Shown here piece by piece: positions 1-7,934 of a stretch of 12,182 nucleotides of DNA. The translations under genes and the position numbers were made by a program. A model generated the notes under the pieces. It was not told the origin of the DNA. It made no database searches and saw only the letters and a program-made list of their open reading frames with translations. This DNA is from an uncultured Prevotella sp. GTDB taxonomy: Bacteria; Bacteroidota; Bacteroidia; Bacteroidales; Bacteroidaceae. Location: contig CAKPTK010000070.1 in NCBI GenBank assembly GCA_934190685.1, positions 1-12,182 of the forward strand, in the 5' to 3' direction. Numbering within the stretch: the first letter of the stretch is position 1; the number at the start of each line of letters is the position of its first letter.

Positions 1-11
1 CGTTTGTTCAT
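1..11 (-). CDS. Possible start of a further downstream gene (first codons only)
   Basis: On the minus strand an ATG at 11-9 follows the stop codon of the TlpA-like gene after only 5 bases and opens ATG AAC AAA CG, giving Met-Asn-Lys before the window ends. Spacing and reading direction fit another gene of the same operon, and a Met-Asn-Lys start is common for exported proteins of this group. No clear ribosome-binding site is visible, and 11 bases cannot prove a gene. No function can be given. Confidence 0.3.
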
Positions 12-16
12 GACGA

Positions 17-826
17 TTAAAATTTACTGAGTTGTTCTTCAAACATCTTTGGGAAATAATCCTTCATGGACGGGCGTGCGGTGTCGCTGTCGATGATGAT
101 TCCGTTCTTGTCAATCAACATGAAGCGCGGAATGCCATAGACATGATACACATCGTCGAGCACCTTGTCGCCCTCGGGTGTCACCCGATACTGCGACCAG
201 GTCATGTCGTCCTTGCGCTTCTGGAGAAAAGCCTTCCACTTGGGGTCGGTCTTGTCGCAGGCGATGCTCATGATTTTCACCCGCTTGTCTTTCCCATACT
301 TGGCTTGCAGTGCTTTCAGATAGGGAATCTCCTCGATGCAAGGTCTGCACCAGGTGCCCCAGATGTCGATGAACAGCATCTGTCCCTTCAGTTCCGACAG
401 ACGATGCACCTTGCCCTTCGCATCGTAAAACGTGAAGTCGGGGGCGGGCTTGCCGGGGAACACGGCGCCATACTTCTTCACATACCCGGCATACTCGCTC
501 TGTATCTGCTGGCGGAGAGAATCCTCGTCACAATGGTTGAGGAAGGCGTCTACATATTCCTTGATGTCGCGCGATCCTGGAAATTCGGTTCTGAAGAACT
601 GCCCCATCATGAAGTCGCGCAGATACAGGTTGCCGAAATGTCTGTTGCTGACCACCCTGTCGGTGGCGCGAATCAGTCCGCCTATCCAGTCCTCGCGGTT
701 ACGGGTCGTGTCCTTTTGCAGTTCCGCATAGACCACTTTGTCTATGCTGTCCTTGTTGTAGGTCTCTTGGGCCTTGGCAGCCGCTGCCGAGATGACCAGC
801 AGTGCCAAAAGAAATAATTTTCTCAT
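17..826 (-). CDS. TlpA-like exported thioredoxin-fold protein
   Basis: 269 residues. The first 19 residues form a cleavable signal peptide (hydrophobic LFLLALLVISAAAA core, AKA before Gln20). There is no lipobox cysteine, so the protein is probably soluble in the periplasm. Residues about 20-120 are a helical, poorly conserved region. Residues about 121-265 form a TlpA/AhpC-type thioredoxin domain, opening with the family's PGKPAPDF segment. The active site is W159-C-R-P-C163, and the cis-proline loop is Y-G-I-P at 230-233, followed by FMLID. Two further cysteines (C99, C190) lie outside the active site. Such proteins reduce or exchange disulfides in exported proteins. The gene is the last complete one of the SusC/SusD operon, 26 bases after the PKD-like lipoprotein gene, and its likely clients are the preceding exported proteins (inference). 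The sequence before the ATG is AT-rich with no Shine-Dalgarno motif, which is usual in this phylum. Confidence 0.9.
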   Translation of the reverse strand: MRKLFLLALLVISAAAAKAQETYNKDSIDKVVYAELQKDTTRNREDWIGGLIRATDRVVSNRHFGNLYLRDFMMGQFFRTEFPGSRDIKEYVDAFLNHCDEDSLRQQIQSEYAGYVKKYGAVFPGKPAPDFTFYDAKGKVHRLSELKGQMLFIDIWGTWCRPCIEEIPYLKALQAKYGKDKRVKIMSIACDKTDPKWKAFLQKRKDDMTWSQYRVTPEGDKVLDDVYHVYGIPRFMLIDKNGIIIDSDTARPSMKDYFPKMFEEQLSKF

Positions 827-852
827 CTGATATTAATTATAATTATGTGTTC

Positions 853-2301
853 CTATTTATAAGTGAATCCCACGACCTTGCCGCAGATGTTCTTGAAACT
901 CTTCTGGAGTTCGAGCGATCCGTCCGACTTCATCTTCAGATAATAGACAGAGCCAGACTTGGCTGCCTTGGAACCATCGCTGGTGCCCACATAGAGCACG
1001 TCGGGCGAGTCGTTGGTGTCAAACTGCATGCAGTCGATGTTCTCCCCCAGGTCGTAGGTGGAAATGAGGTTGCCCGTCTTCATGCTGATGCAGACAATCT
1101 TGCTGCCGACGTAGAAATAAATGACGTCCACATACTTGCTCGACAGCGCATGGCAGGTGGCGTTCTCCGCCCCCTCCTTGTCGATTTTCACCTTGGCGGT
1201 AGGATTGAGTTTCACATACTGCTCATAGTTGTCGCCCCAGGTCAAGCTTTTCTGGCCGCTGATGCCCCATACGGTGCCCTCGTCGTCGCGCATGACGGCA
1301 CGCACCTCGGCATCCTCGCCGTTCGGCATGTAGCAAGTGCCCCAGATCATGTCCATCTTCATGTCGGAGGCGTCGAAGTAGGCATTGTCCGGTGTGCCGA
1401 CCAGCGAAGCCCAGTCATAGTAGTTGTCAAACAGGAAGCGGCGTCCCTTCATGTCGTAGATAAACTCGTTGTTGTCGTTGGCAAACATACAGGGCGAAGC
1501 CTTGTAGTCGCCACCCATCTTCGTGTTAAACTTGATAACGGGCTTCTCGTCCCAGAACTGGCGCTTGTAGACATTGCCGTCGACGACGACGTATTCCGTG
1601 AAATGCCAACTGTCGATGGCGAAACCCTGCAGCTTACCCGGCTTGCTGGGGAAGTAGAACATCTCTTTGTTGAAGTTGCAAAGATACTTCATGGAGATAG
1701 GCTCCAAGGCATAGCAACTGTCCTCGGTGGAGATGGTGAGCATCTTCTGCGTACCGTCACCGCCAACATAGTAGATGCCCAAAGGTCCCTTGCCGCCCTT
1801 TCTACCGTTGATGGTTTCATAAGCATTCTCGGTCACATGGTCGATGATGTTGATGAACGCCAAGTTGGAGTAGCCTTCGACATCGCTCAGCACAGCAAGG
1901 CCGTTGGAATAGGAGTTGGCGACATTGATGTTGGCCTTGGCTTGGGTGAACAGGCCGCTTTGCTTGTTGGTGATGCGGTAGATCAAGTCGTATTCGCTGG
2001 GTGCCAGGTTGACGGTCGCCTTCAAGTTTTTCTCGTGCGACAAAGTGTCGGGCAGGGCGGCACTGTTGGTCTTGAAGATAAACCACATATAGTCATAATC
2101 CTGGTCACTGCTGCCTTGTGGCAGCGAAACCGTCGGATTGATTTCCAGTGTTTCCCCCTGTTCCATGTTGTAGGTTTCCTCCACTCCTTGGATGTCGGGT
2201 TGGGCAATCGAGGTGTAGTCATAGTTGCCCTCGTCGCTGGCGCATGACGAGAAAGCCAATGCCATCACGCCGCATATTGTGAATAGAAGTGTTCTTTTCA
2301 T
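853..2301 (-). CDS. PKD-like family surface lipoprotein with probable beta-propeller
   Basis: 482 residues from the chosen ATG. A lipoprotein signal peptide ends in the lipobox F-S-S-C with lipidated C20, followed by ASDEGNYDY. Residues about 30-128 look like a PKD/Ig-like beta-sandwich (GETLEINPTV, YMWFIF and YDLIYRITN segments), the hallmark of the PKD-like lipoproteins encoded in SusC/SusD operons. Residues about 130-482 contain repeated short beta-strand units with aromatic and Gly-Asp turns (for example VIYFYVGSKIVCISMKTGN and PDVLYVGTSDG), consistent with a beta-propeller. The mature part has eight further cysteines (196, 208, 271, 323, 383, 404, 424, 473), which is many for this type of protein. 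An in-frame ATG 24 bases upstream (2325) would overlap the preceding gene by 10 bases and put polar residues before the signal peptide; the ATG at 2301 has an AAGGAA site 5 bases upstream and was chosen. A cargo-binding role at the surface is inferred. Confidence 0.85.
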   Translation of the reverse strand: MKRTLLFTICGVMALAFSSCASDEGNYDYTSIAQPDIQGVEETYNMEQGETLEINPTVSLPQGSSDQDYDYMWFIFKTNSAALPDTLSHEKNLKATVNLAPSEYDLIYRITNKQSGLFTQAKANINVANSYSNGLAVLSDVEGYSNLAFINIIDHVTENAYETINGRKGGKGPLGIYYVGGDGTQKMLTISTEDSCYALEPISMKYLCNFNKEMFYFPSKPGKLQGFAIDSWHFTEYVVVDGNVYKRQFWDEKPVIKFNTKMGGDYKASPCMFANDNNEFIYDMKGRRFLFDNYYDWASLVGTPDNAYFDASDMKMDMIWGTCYMPNGEDAEVRAVMRDDEGTVWGISGQKSLTWGDNYEQYVKLNPTAKVKIDKEGAENATCHALSSKYVDVIYFYVGSKIVCISMKTGNLISTYDLGENIDCMQFDTNDSPDVLYVGTSDGSKAAKSGSVYYLKMKSDGSLELQKSFKNICGKVVGFTYK

Positions 2302-2306
2302 ACTGT

Positions 2307-2312
2307 TTCCTT
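2307..2312 (-). promoter_or_regulatory. Ribosome-binding site of the PKD-like lipoprotein gene
   Basis: AAGGAA on the minus strand, 5 bases before the ATG at 2301. It supports 2301 rather than the in-frame ATG at 2325 as the start. It lies just past the stop codon of the DUF4843 gene, so reinitiation by ribosomes finishing that gene is plausible. Confidence 0.6.
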
Positions 2313-2315
2313 GTT

Positions 2316-3029
2316 TTAATACCATGGTTCAATCGTTTGGCCATTCTCGTCATACACAGGATAGTTTTCCTTGAAATATTGGCTCATGTAGAGACCAGCC
2401 TGCTGCCAGAATTCATAGGTGGCGGTAAACTCCTCGATGGTGGCGGGGAAGTCCATACCCAACTCGCGGATGAAGCATTCATGTTTCACCTTGGAGTAAG
2501 CACCGAAATACCAGTCACAATGACCTTCATCCCAATAGGTGGGCTTGCTCATGATGTTGGAGAAGATGATGACGGCACGTGTGCGGCCGTTGATGCCTAA
2601 GTCAAGGTCTTCCGATGGTTGCAACTCCACGGTCAGTTTCACACTCTTCTCCTCCAATGCTTTGTCTGTATTGAGAAGTGTGATGGGGATGTTCATCTGG
2701 TTCTCCCCGGCTTTCAGAATATAGCTGTCTTCCAAGGCCTTGTAGTGAGTGCCCTCGGTGGCTGTTGTCTGGTCTGCCACCACCTTCAGTTTCACCTTGC
2801 GGTCGCGGTCGGCCGTTTGTCCCATCAAATCCACTTGCAGGTCGATGGTGGCCTCCGTAGCTTCGGATCCGGCAAAAGAATAGGTGAGACTGTCCTTGGT
2901 CTGTGCCCAATTGGAACTGAGCTGGAAATATATGCAGTCCTTGCCGGTAAAGTCCGTCATGTCGTTCTCTTTGCAGGAGAAGAAGAGGGCGAGCACCGAC
3001 AGAATCAGCAATAGGTTTGTCTTTTTCAT
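2316..3029 (-). CDS. DUF4843 domain-containing lipoprotein
   Basis: 237 residues. The signal peptide ends in the lipobox F-F-S-C with lipidated C19, followed by KENDMTDF. Residues about 30-150 resemble a beta-sandwich of the Calx-beta sort: DCIYFQ, alternating strand patterns, the ATEGTHYKAL turn, and NIPITLLNTD followed by KSVKLTVEL. Residues about 160-237 form a C-terminal part with W-D-E-G-H-C-D-W-Y-F-G and KHECFIRELG, the pattern I associate with DUF4843 proteins. These lie directly after SusD in SusC/SusD operons and usually precede a PKD-like lipoprotein, as here. No biochemical function is known to me. The lipobox and position suggest an outer-membrane lipoprotein working with SusD. 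The gap to susD is 12 bases and the gap to the next gene's ATG is 14 bases, so the three are surely cotranscribed. The family name rests on motif recall and context, not on a search. Confidence 0.82.
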   Translation of the reverse strand: MKKTNLLLILSVLALFFSCKENDMTDFTGKDCIYFQLSSNWAQTKDSLTYSFAGSEATEATIDLQVDLMGQTADRDRKVKLKVVADQTTATEGTHYKALEDSYILKAGENQMNIPITLLNTDKALEEKSVKLTVELQPSEDLDLGINGRTRAVIIFSNIMSKPTYWDEGHCDWYFGAYSKVKHECFIRELGMDFPATIEEFTATYEFWQQAGLYMSQYFKENYPVYDENGQTIEPWY

Positions 3030-3041
3030 TGTCCGTATGTT

Positions 3042-4487
3042 TTAGTTGTTGGAATAGCCGAACTCGATCTCGTCGTCGGGCTCGGGGAAGATAAAGGTGG
3101 CGGCAGAGGTCTCTACCGGTGCGTTGGGGATAGGCAGGATGTTCTTGCGCTTGTAGAAGTAGAACAACTGTCCCTCGCCGATGAACTCGCGCTGATATTC
3201 TTTCTGAAGTTCTGTCTCAAGGTTGTCGCCCTCAGGCAGCGGATTGCTGGTATAACCCCGCTGGCGACGGAACTCTTTCAGATACTCAATGTCACCGGAG
3301 GCTTCGGCGGCGATGAGATACATCTCGCCAATCTTCAGCAGCGGAATCTGGGTGCCGCTCATATATTTGTTGATATACTGCTTGGAGTTGCCGTCGGGGA
3401 TGGAGAACATCTTCTTGGCACGGATATCGAAGTCAAGACCTGTCGCACCGAACACAGACTGCTTGCGCTCGTCGCTGATGGTGAGGGCAGCTTTGCCGTC
3501 GGTGTAGTAGAGGTTGTTGCGCTTTTCTTTCAAACCATAGACATAGATGCCGCTGATATACTCGTGCTTGGCAACGCTCTCGGCAAAGGTGTAGGCATAC
3601 TTCGAACTGGTGCTCGCCTTGTCTTGAGCCAACAAATCATCGTTGATGAGGCTGAACTTCTTACTGTCGATCACCTCTTTGGCATATTTCAGCGCATTGG
3701 CGTTGTCGCCCTTGAAGAGACTGATGCGTGCCAAGAGGGCGGTCATGCCGTAGTAGTTGAGGCGTGACGTGCGGAACATCCAGAAACCATTGTCCTTCAG
3801 ATATTGGTCGGTGGTGTATTGTTCATCTTTCAACTCATCGTAGGTAGCGTGGGCGGGACCGATCGGGTCGATGTCTCTCACGAGGTCGCGGGCCTCTTGA
3901 AGGTCACGCACAAGCGAATCCGTCATGGCCGCCACGGAGATGGGCTGCACGGGCGAACTGGTCACATGACTGATGTAGGGCACTCCCGGCTGATCCTTGC
4001 CCACGACATAAGAAGGAGCGAAGCCACGCAGCACGTCAAAGTGGAGATAGGCTCTCAGCGCTAACGCCTCGCCCTTGACGAGTCTGCGGGTGCTGTCGTT
4101 GAGCACGCTGCCGTTCTCCTGAATGTTCTTCAGAATGTAGTTGCAGTTGGCGATGCCTTGGTAGCTGTCTTTCCACATATCGTCGATATAGCCTTTGTCG
4201 GTATCGTTCTTGTAGTCGAAGGAGGCAGCCTTGTCATAGCCGGTGCCGACAGAAGAATATTGCTGTGCCAGCACGTCGATGAAGCCCATGGTGGAATTGC
4301 CGCCATAGGTGTTGGTTCTGCCCATGAGGGTATAGACACCTGTCAGGGCATCTTGGAAGCCCGAGGAGGTCTTGAAGAGTGCCTCTTCCTTGATTTGCGA
4401 TTTGGGCCGCACGTCGAGCCAGTCGTTGCAACTGCCGAGCAGCAGCAGGGAAGCGAGTGCAGCTGTATATAATGATATCTTTTTCAT
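3042..4487 (-). CDS. SusD/RagB-type nutrient-binding outer-membrane lipoprotein
   Basis: 481 residues, a usual length for RagB/SusD proteins. The lipobox L-L-G-S-C lipidates C20, followed by the family's NDWLDVRPKSQ opening. SusD-like TPR helices are visible at about 100-155 (MWKDSYQGIANCNYILKNI, then ALALRAYLHFDVLR), around 240-272 (MTALLARISLFKGD), and at 381-396 (IPLLKIGEMYLIAAEA). The C-terminal segment at 427-447 (ending FYFYKR) and the FIFPEPDDEIEFG end at 465-477 also fit the family. SusD proteins form a lid over the SusC channel and capture cargo at the cell surface. The gene starts 16 bases after the SusC stop, with a GAAAGG site 7 bases before its ATG. The cargo cannot be read from the sequence. 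The 'RagB' label is used for similarity only and does not imply peptide transport. Confidence 0.96.
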   Translation of the reverse strand: MKKISLYTAALASLLLLGSCNDWLDVRPKSQIKEEALFKTSSGFQDALTGVYTLMGRTNTYGGNSTMGFIDVLAQQYSSVGTGYDKAASFDYKNDTDKGYIDDMWKDSYQGIANCNYILKNIQENGSVLNDSTRRLVKGEALALRAYLHFDVLRGFAPSYVVGKDQPGVPYISHVTSSPVQPISVAAMTDSLVRDLQEARDLVRDIDPIGPAHATYDELKDEQYTTDQYLKDNGFWMFRTSRLNYYGMTALLARISLFKGDNANALKYAKEVIDSKKFSLINDDLLAQDKASTSSKYAYTFAESVAKHEYISGIYVYGLKEKRNNLYYTDGKAALTISDERKQSVFGATGLDFDIRAKKMFSIPDGNSKQYINKYMSGTQIPLLKIGEMYLIAAEASGDIEYLKEFRRQRGYTSNPLPEGDNLETELQKEYQREFIGEGQLFYFYKRKNILPIPNAPVETSAATFIFPEPDDEIEFGYSNN

Positions 4488-4503
4488 GTTGTTGCCTTTC
4501 TGT

Positions 4504-7500
4504 TTAGAATCTTACTTGGAGTCCCAGACTGAAGTTGCGGGCATAGGGATAGTCGGTGCCTCGCTCGGTCTTCACGGTAGAGGAGAAGAACACATCGTTC
4601 ATATAGAACAGCAGTTTCAGACGCTGGATGCCATATCTCACCAGGTTCTTGTTGTTGAACTCATACGACAGGTTGAGTGTGCTCAGCGTGAGATAGTTGT
4701 AGTTTTCGACGAAACGTGAGGTCGGCTTGGTGCTGGTGTTGTAGTTCACACCCTCTACGTCTATCACGAATCCGGTGAATCTCACCTGGTCGCCCGGCTT
4801 CTGCCATCGCTGTGTCAGTGCGCGCGCATCCGCATTGTAGCGAGGGTCAATGTCCTGCACCTTGTCCACCAAGGTTTGGTTGTACATCTGTCCGCCCATG
4901 CGGTAGCGGAAGGTGGCGTTGAGTTGGAATCCTTTATACGAAAGGCTGGTGCCGAAGGTTCCCTCCACTTTCGGGTCGGTGCAGCCGCCAATCACGTAGT
5001 TGTCTGCCGACCAGGTGCTGGTGATCTTTCCATTCTTGTCGAGGAACATCTCACGGCCAGTCTGAGGATCCACACCGAGCGAATGGTTCACCCAGATGGA
5101 GTTGATGGAGGCTCCCTCCACATATCTCACACGTGGGGCAGACACATGGTCGGCCTTGGCTCCGTTCGCCGTCACGTTGTCCACTTTGTCGTTGTAGGCC
5201 TGGAGAGAGTTGGATATTTTCTTGAGCTTGTTGGCGTTGTGAATCATCGAGCCGAACACGCTCCAATAGAGTTGATGCCCGGAATCCTTGATGACGGCGG
5301 CACGGGCACTGAGTTCCCATCCTCGGTTCTCCACTTCACCCAAGTTGGCCATATAGGTGGTGAAGCCGAGAGAAGGCGGCAGGGTCACGGCGGTCAGCAC
5401 GTCCTTGGAGTTCTTGAGATAGTAGTCAGCGGTGAGCTGGATGCGGTCGTTGAAGAGTCCGAGGTCAAGACCGATGTTCTTCTCTGTGGTGCGCTGCCAG
5501 GACAGGTTCTCGTTGCCCATGGCTTTCAAGAGGGTGCCGATGGCATAGTGGTAGCGCTCGCCGGTGAGATATTGGTAGGTGGTCATGGCCTGATAAGGGT
5601 CGTAGTCCTGGCTACCGGTGAGTCCGTAGGTGGCGCGGAGTTTCAATTGGTTGATGGCCTTGAGCTGTTTCATCCATTTCTCGTTGTGCAGGTTCCAGCC
5701 AATACCGGCAGACCAGAAGGGCGCCCAACGGTCTTTGGCGCCAAAGCGGGAGGAGGCATCCTCACGGAACGACAGGTCAAGCAGATATTTCTCGTCGGAG
5801 CTGTAGTTGAGGTTGCCCAAGAAGCCGACCAGGCGAGAGGTGTATTCGTCACCCGAGGGCGAACCGTTCTTCTCATATTGAGAGGCAAAGCTGATGTAGT
5901 CCAGATTGTCGTTGGGGAAGCCTTCGGCTTTCACGGTGAAGTCCTTCGACTTGTCCTGCTGGATGTTCCAACCGAGGTTGGTGTTGAGTACATGCTTGTT
6001 CTTCTGGAACAAATAGCTCAGCACCAGACTGCCGTCGAAGTTGAACACGTCTCCCCGGGAGGCCTTGTAATATCCCTTGCGGTTGAAATCATCGCCCACA
6101 TAGGTGGCAAACTCAGTGTCTTTGCCCGATTTGAACACGTCGGAAGACGTATTCTGCACGGTGAAAGAGAAACTACCCTTCAGACGGAGTCCCTGCAGGA
6201 TGAGCCAGTCCACGCCAAAGTTGTTGGTCAAGTCGTTGTAGGCACTCTGGTCTTTCTGGTTCAGCGTGGTGTTGTAGAGCGGATTGTAGACAGGGTCGCG
6301 GTAGAGCGAGAGGGCAGGGAAGCGGTCGTCCTCTTCCAACTGGTAGATATAGTTGCCACTGTTGTCCTTCATACGGAGATAAGGATTCAGCTTGGTGTAT
6401 TGCGAGAACGAGCCGTAAGGCGAGTTCTTGGCGGTGACATTGGAGAACGACAGTTGGTCGCGGAAGGTCAAGTTCTTGTAGGTGTACTGCAGTTCCATGC
6501 CGATGCCCATGCGCTCACGTCCCGAGTTGCGCATCACACCCGGTGTGTTGGCATAGTTCAGATCCAACGCATAGCGGAATGCACTGGCGCCACCGTCGAC
6601 ACGGATGGAATGTTTCTGACCTACGGTCATCTGATGGAGCGGTTGGGCAAGCCAGTCGGTGTTGACCCCTTCACGTATGTTCTGCAGGCGCCAGTTGTAG
6701 GCCTTGTCCATACCAATTTGGTCGTTCCACTGGTCCATGTTCCAATAAGCTTTCTTGGAGGAGTCGTACAGTCCCGACAATTTTTCCAGCTCAAGTTTCT
6801 GCTCTGGGTTGCAAAGGTTGTAGGCGCTCAGGTCTGGGACATAGAAGGTGAAGTCGGCATTGTAGCTCAAAGCCAGCCTTCCGTTCTTCGGGGTTGTGGT
6901 GGTGATGACCACCACACCGTTGGCGGCACGAGAACCATAGATGGCGGTGGCGGATGCATCTTTCAAGAGTGTGATGCTCTGCACGCGGTAAGGATCCATA
7001 TCAAACACCTTCTCTGCCGTGGTTTCGAAACCGTCGACAATGAAGATAGGCATGTTGGGACTTCCGTTATAGGTGTCGCTCATGCCTGTCAGACTGCTGG
7101 AACCACGCATTTGGAACTGCGGTATGCTGTTCGGGTTGGAACCCGCCAGATTGTTTTCCACCATGACGAACGACGGATCCACATTCTGCAAGGCGGCGAG
7201 CACGTTCTGGTTGCTGCCCTTCAAGAGGTCTTCTCCAGAGATGGTGCGGGCGGCACCCGTAAAGCTCTTTTTGGTCTGCTCGTAATATCCCGTCACCACC
7301 ACCTCTTTCAAGGCATTGCTGCTCACCATGCGGACATTGCGGTTGGTGTCGTCGTTGCCAGCGGTCACCTTCATGCAGAACAAGTCCATGCCCACATAGG
7401 AGAAGTTCAGTTGTATGGCTTCGGAAGGAACGGTGATGGAATAGTTGCCGTCAAGGTCGGTCACGGCGATTGCCTTGGTGCCCAATGCCTTCACCTGCAC

Positions 7501-7902
7501 TCCGGCAAGCGGTTCGTTGTGTTCATCGGTCACGCAGCCGGAAATCTTGCGCTCGTTGGTGCGTACATGTCTTTTCACCACCGTCACCATGTTTCCGTCG
7601 GTGTGGTAGGTGCAGCCCAGTTTGGCTGTAATCTGGTCGAGCACACCCTTGACGGTGGCGTTGGTCTCATTGACACTGATGTGTGGAAAATGTTTTAGAA
7701 TTTCCGAGTTGCAGATGAAGTTGAGTCCTGTCTGCTTGTTCACTTCGTCGAAGAATTCCTTGACAGATACCTGCGTCTTGTTGATGGTCACTCGTTTGCC
7801 CAATGCCGACTGGGCATGGGCTGCAGGAGGAGCAGACAACAAAGCGAGGCCAAGGAAGAAGGTTGTGAACACTTTACTGAGATGTTCTTTCTTTTTCTTC
7901 AT
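4504..7902 (-). CDS. SusC/RagA-type TonB-dependent outer-membrane transporter with STN signalling domain
   Basis: 1132 residues, a full-length SusC-family protein. Residues 1-30 are a signal peptide (AHA before Gln31). Residues about 37-110 match an STN (secretin/TonB short N-terminal) domain (VSVKEFFDEVNKQTGLNFIC, then VKGVLDQITAKLGCTY), which in signalling receptors contacts a FecR protein. Residues about 118-195 form a carboxypeptidase-D regulatory-like domain (ISGCVTDEHNEPLAGVQV, TDLDGNYSI, FSYVGM). A TonB-box-like segment LKEVVVTGYYEQ lies at 198-209. The plug domain follows to about 340, with QMRGSSSLTG, IFIVDGFE and the SusC signature ITLLKDASATAIYGSRAANG at 310-329. The rest is a 22-strand-type beta-barrel ending in LGLQVRF, with terminal Phe as expected for outer-membrane insertion. 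Together with FecR and the ECF sigma factor upstream it should both import cargo and report its presence. A purine-rich AAAAAGAGAGAG stretch before the ATG probably serves as ribosome-binding site. Confidence 0.97.
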   Translation of the reverse strand: MKKKKEHLSKVFTTFFLGLALLSAPPAAHAQSALGKRVTINKTQVSVKEFFDEVNKQTGLNFICNSEILKHFPHISVNETNATVKGVLDQITAKLGCTYHTDGNMVTVVKRHVRTNERKISGCVTDEHNEPLAGVQVKALGTKAIAVTDLDGNYSITVPSEAIQLNFSYVGMDLFCMKVTAGNDDTNRNVRMVSSNALKEVVVTGYYEQTKKSFTGAARTISGEDLLKGSNQNVLAALQNVDPSFVMVENNLAGSNPNSIPQFQMRGSSSLTGMSDTYNGSPNMPIFIVDGFETTAEKVFDMDPYRVQSITLLKDASATAIYGSRAANGVVVITTTTPKNGRLALSYNADFTFYVPDLSAYNLCNPEQKLELEKLSGLYDSSKKAYWNMDQWNDQIGMDKAYNWRLQNIREGVNTDWLAQPLHQMTVGQKHSIRVDGGASAFRYALDLNYANTPGVMRNSGRERMGIGMELQYTYKNLTFRDQLSFSNVTAKNSPYGSFSQYTKLNPYLRMKDNSGNYIYQLEEDDRFPALSLYRDPVYNPLYNTTLNQKDQSAYNDLTNNFGVDWLILQGLRLKGSFSFTVQNTSSDVFKSGKDTEFATYVGDDFNRKGYYKASRGDVFNFDGSLVLSYLFQKNKHVLNTNLGWNIQQDKSKDFTVKAEGFPNDNLDYISFASQYEKNGSPSGDEYTSRLVGFLGNLNYSSDEKYLLDLSFREDASSRFGAKDRWAPFWSAGIGWNLHNEKWMKQLKAINQLKLRATYGLTGSQDYDPYQAMTTYQYLTGERYHYAIGTLLKAMGNENLSWQRTTEKNIGLDLGLFNDRIQLTADYYLKNSKDVLTAVTLPPSLGFTTYMANLGEVENRGWELSARAAVIKDSGHQLYWSVFGSMIHNANKLKKISNSLQAYNDKVDNVTANGAKADHVSAPRVRYVEGASINSIWVNHSLGVDPQTGREMFLDKNGKITSTWSADNYVIGGCTDPKVEGTFGTSLSYKGFQLNATFRYRMGGQMYNQTLVDKVQDIDPRYNADARALTQRWQKPGDQVRFTGFVIDVEGVNYNTSTKPTSRFVENYNYLTLSTLNLSYEFNNKNLVRYGIQRLKLLFYMNDVFFSSTVKTERGTDYPYARNFSLGLQVRF

Positions 7903-7934
7903 ATTCTCTCTCTTTTTATGGTTGGTAATATTTA

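Noticed and set aside
17..826. TlpA-like protein as a lipoprotein
   Set aside because: The signal peptide ends AKA-Q with no cysteine at the cleavage point, so lipidation is not supported.
802..2247. 481-codon plus-strand open frame opposite the PKD-like lipoprotein gene
   Set aside because: Same composition artefact; it overlaps a lipoprotein gene with a clear lipobox and correct operon spacing, and shows no domain of its own.
2302..2325. Upstream in-frame start for the PKD-like lipoprotein
   Set aside because: It would add a polar stretch (MVLKQGNS) before the signal peptide and overlap the DUF4843 gene by 10 bases; the inner ATG at 2301 has a good ribosome-binding site.
4876..7698. 940-codon open frame on the plus strand opposite susC
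   Set aside because: The minus-strand protein is a textbook full-length SusC transporter. The antisense frame has low-complexity composition rich in Val, His, Gly and Glu, no recognisable domain, and is readily explained by codon bias of the real gene suppressing stops on the other strand.
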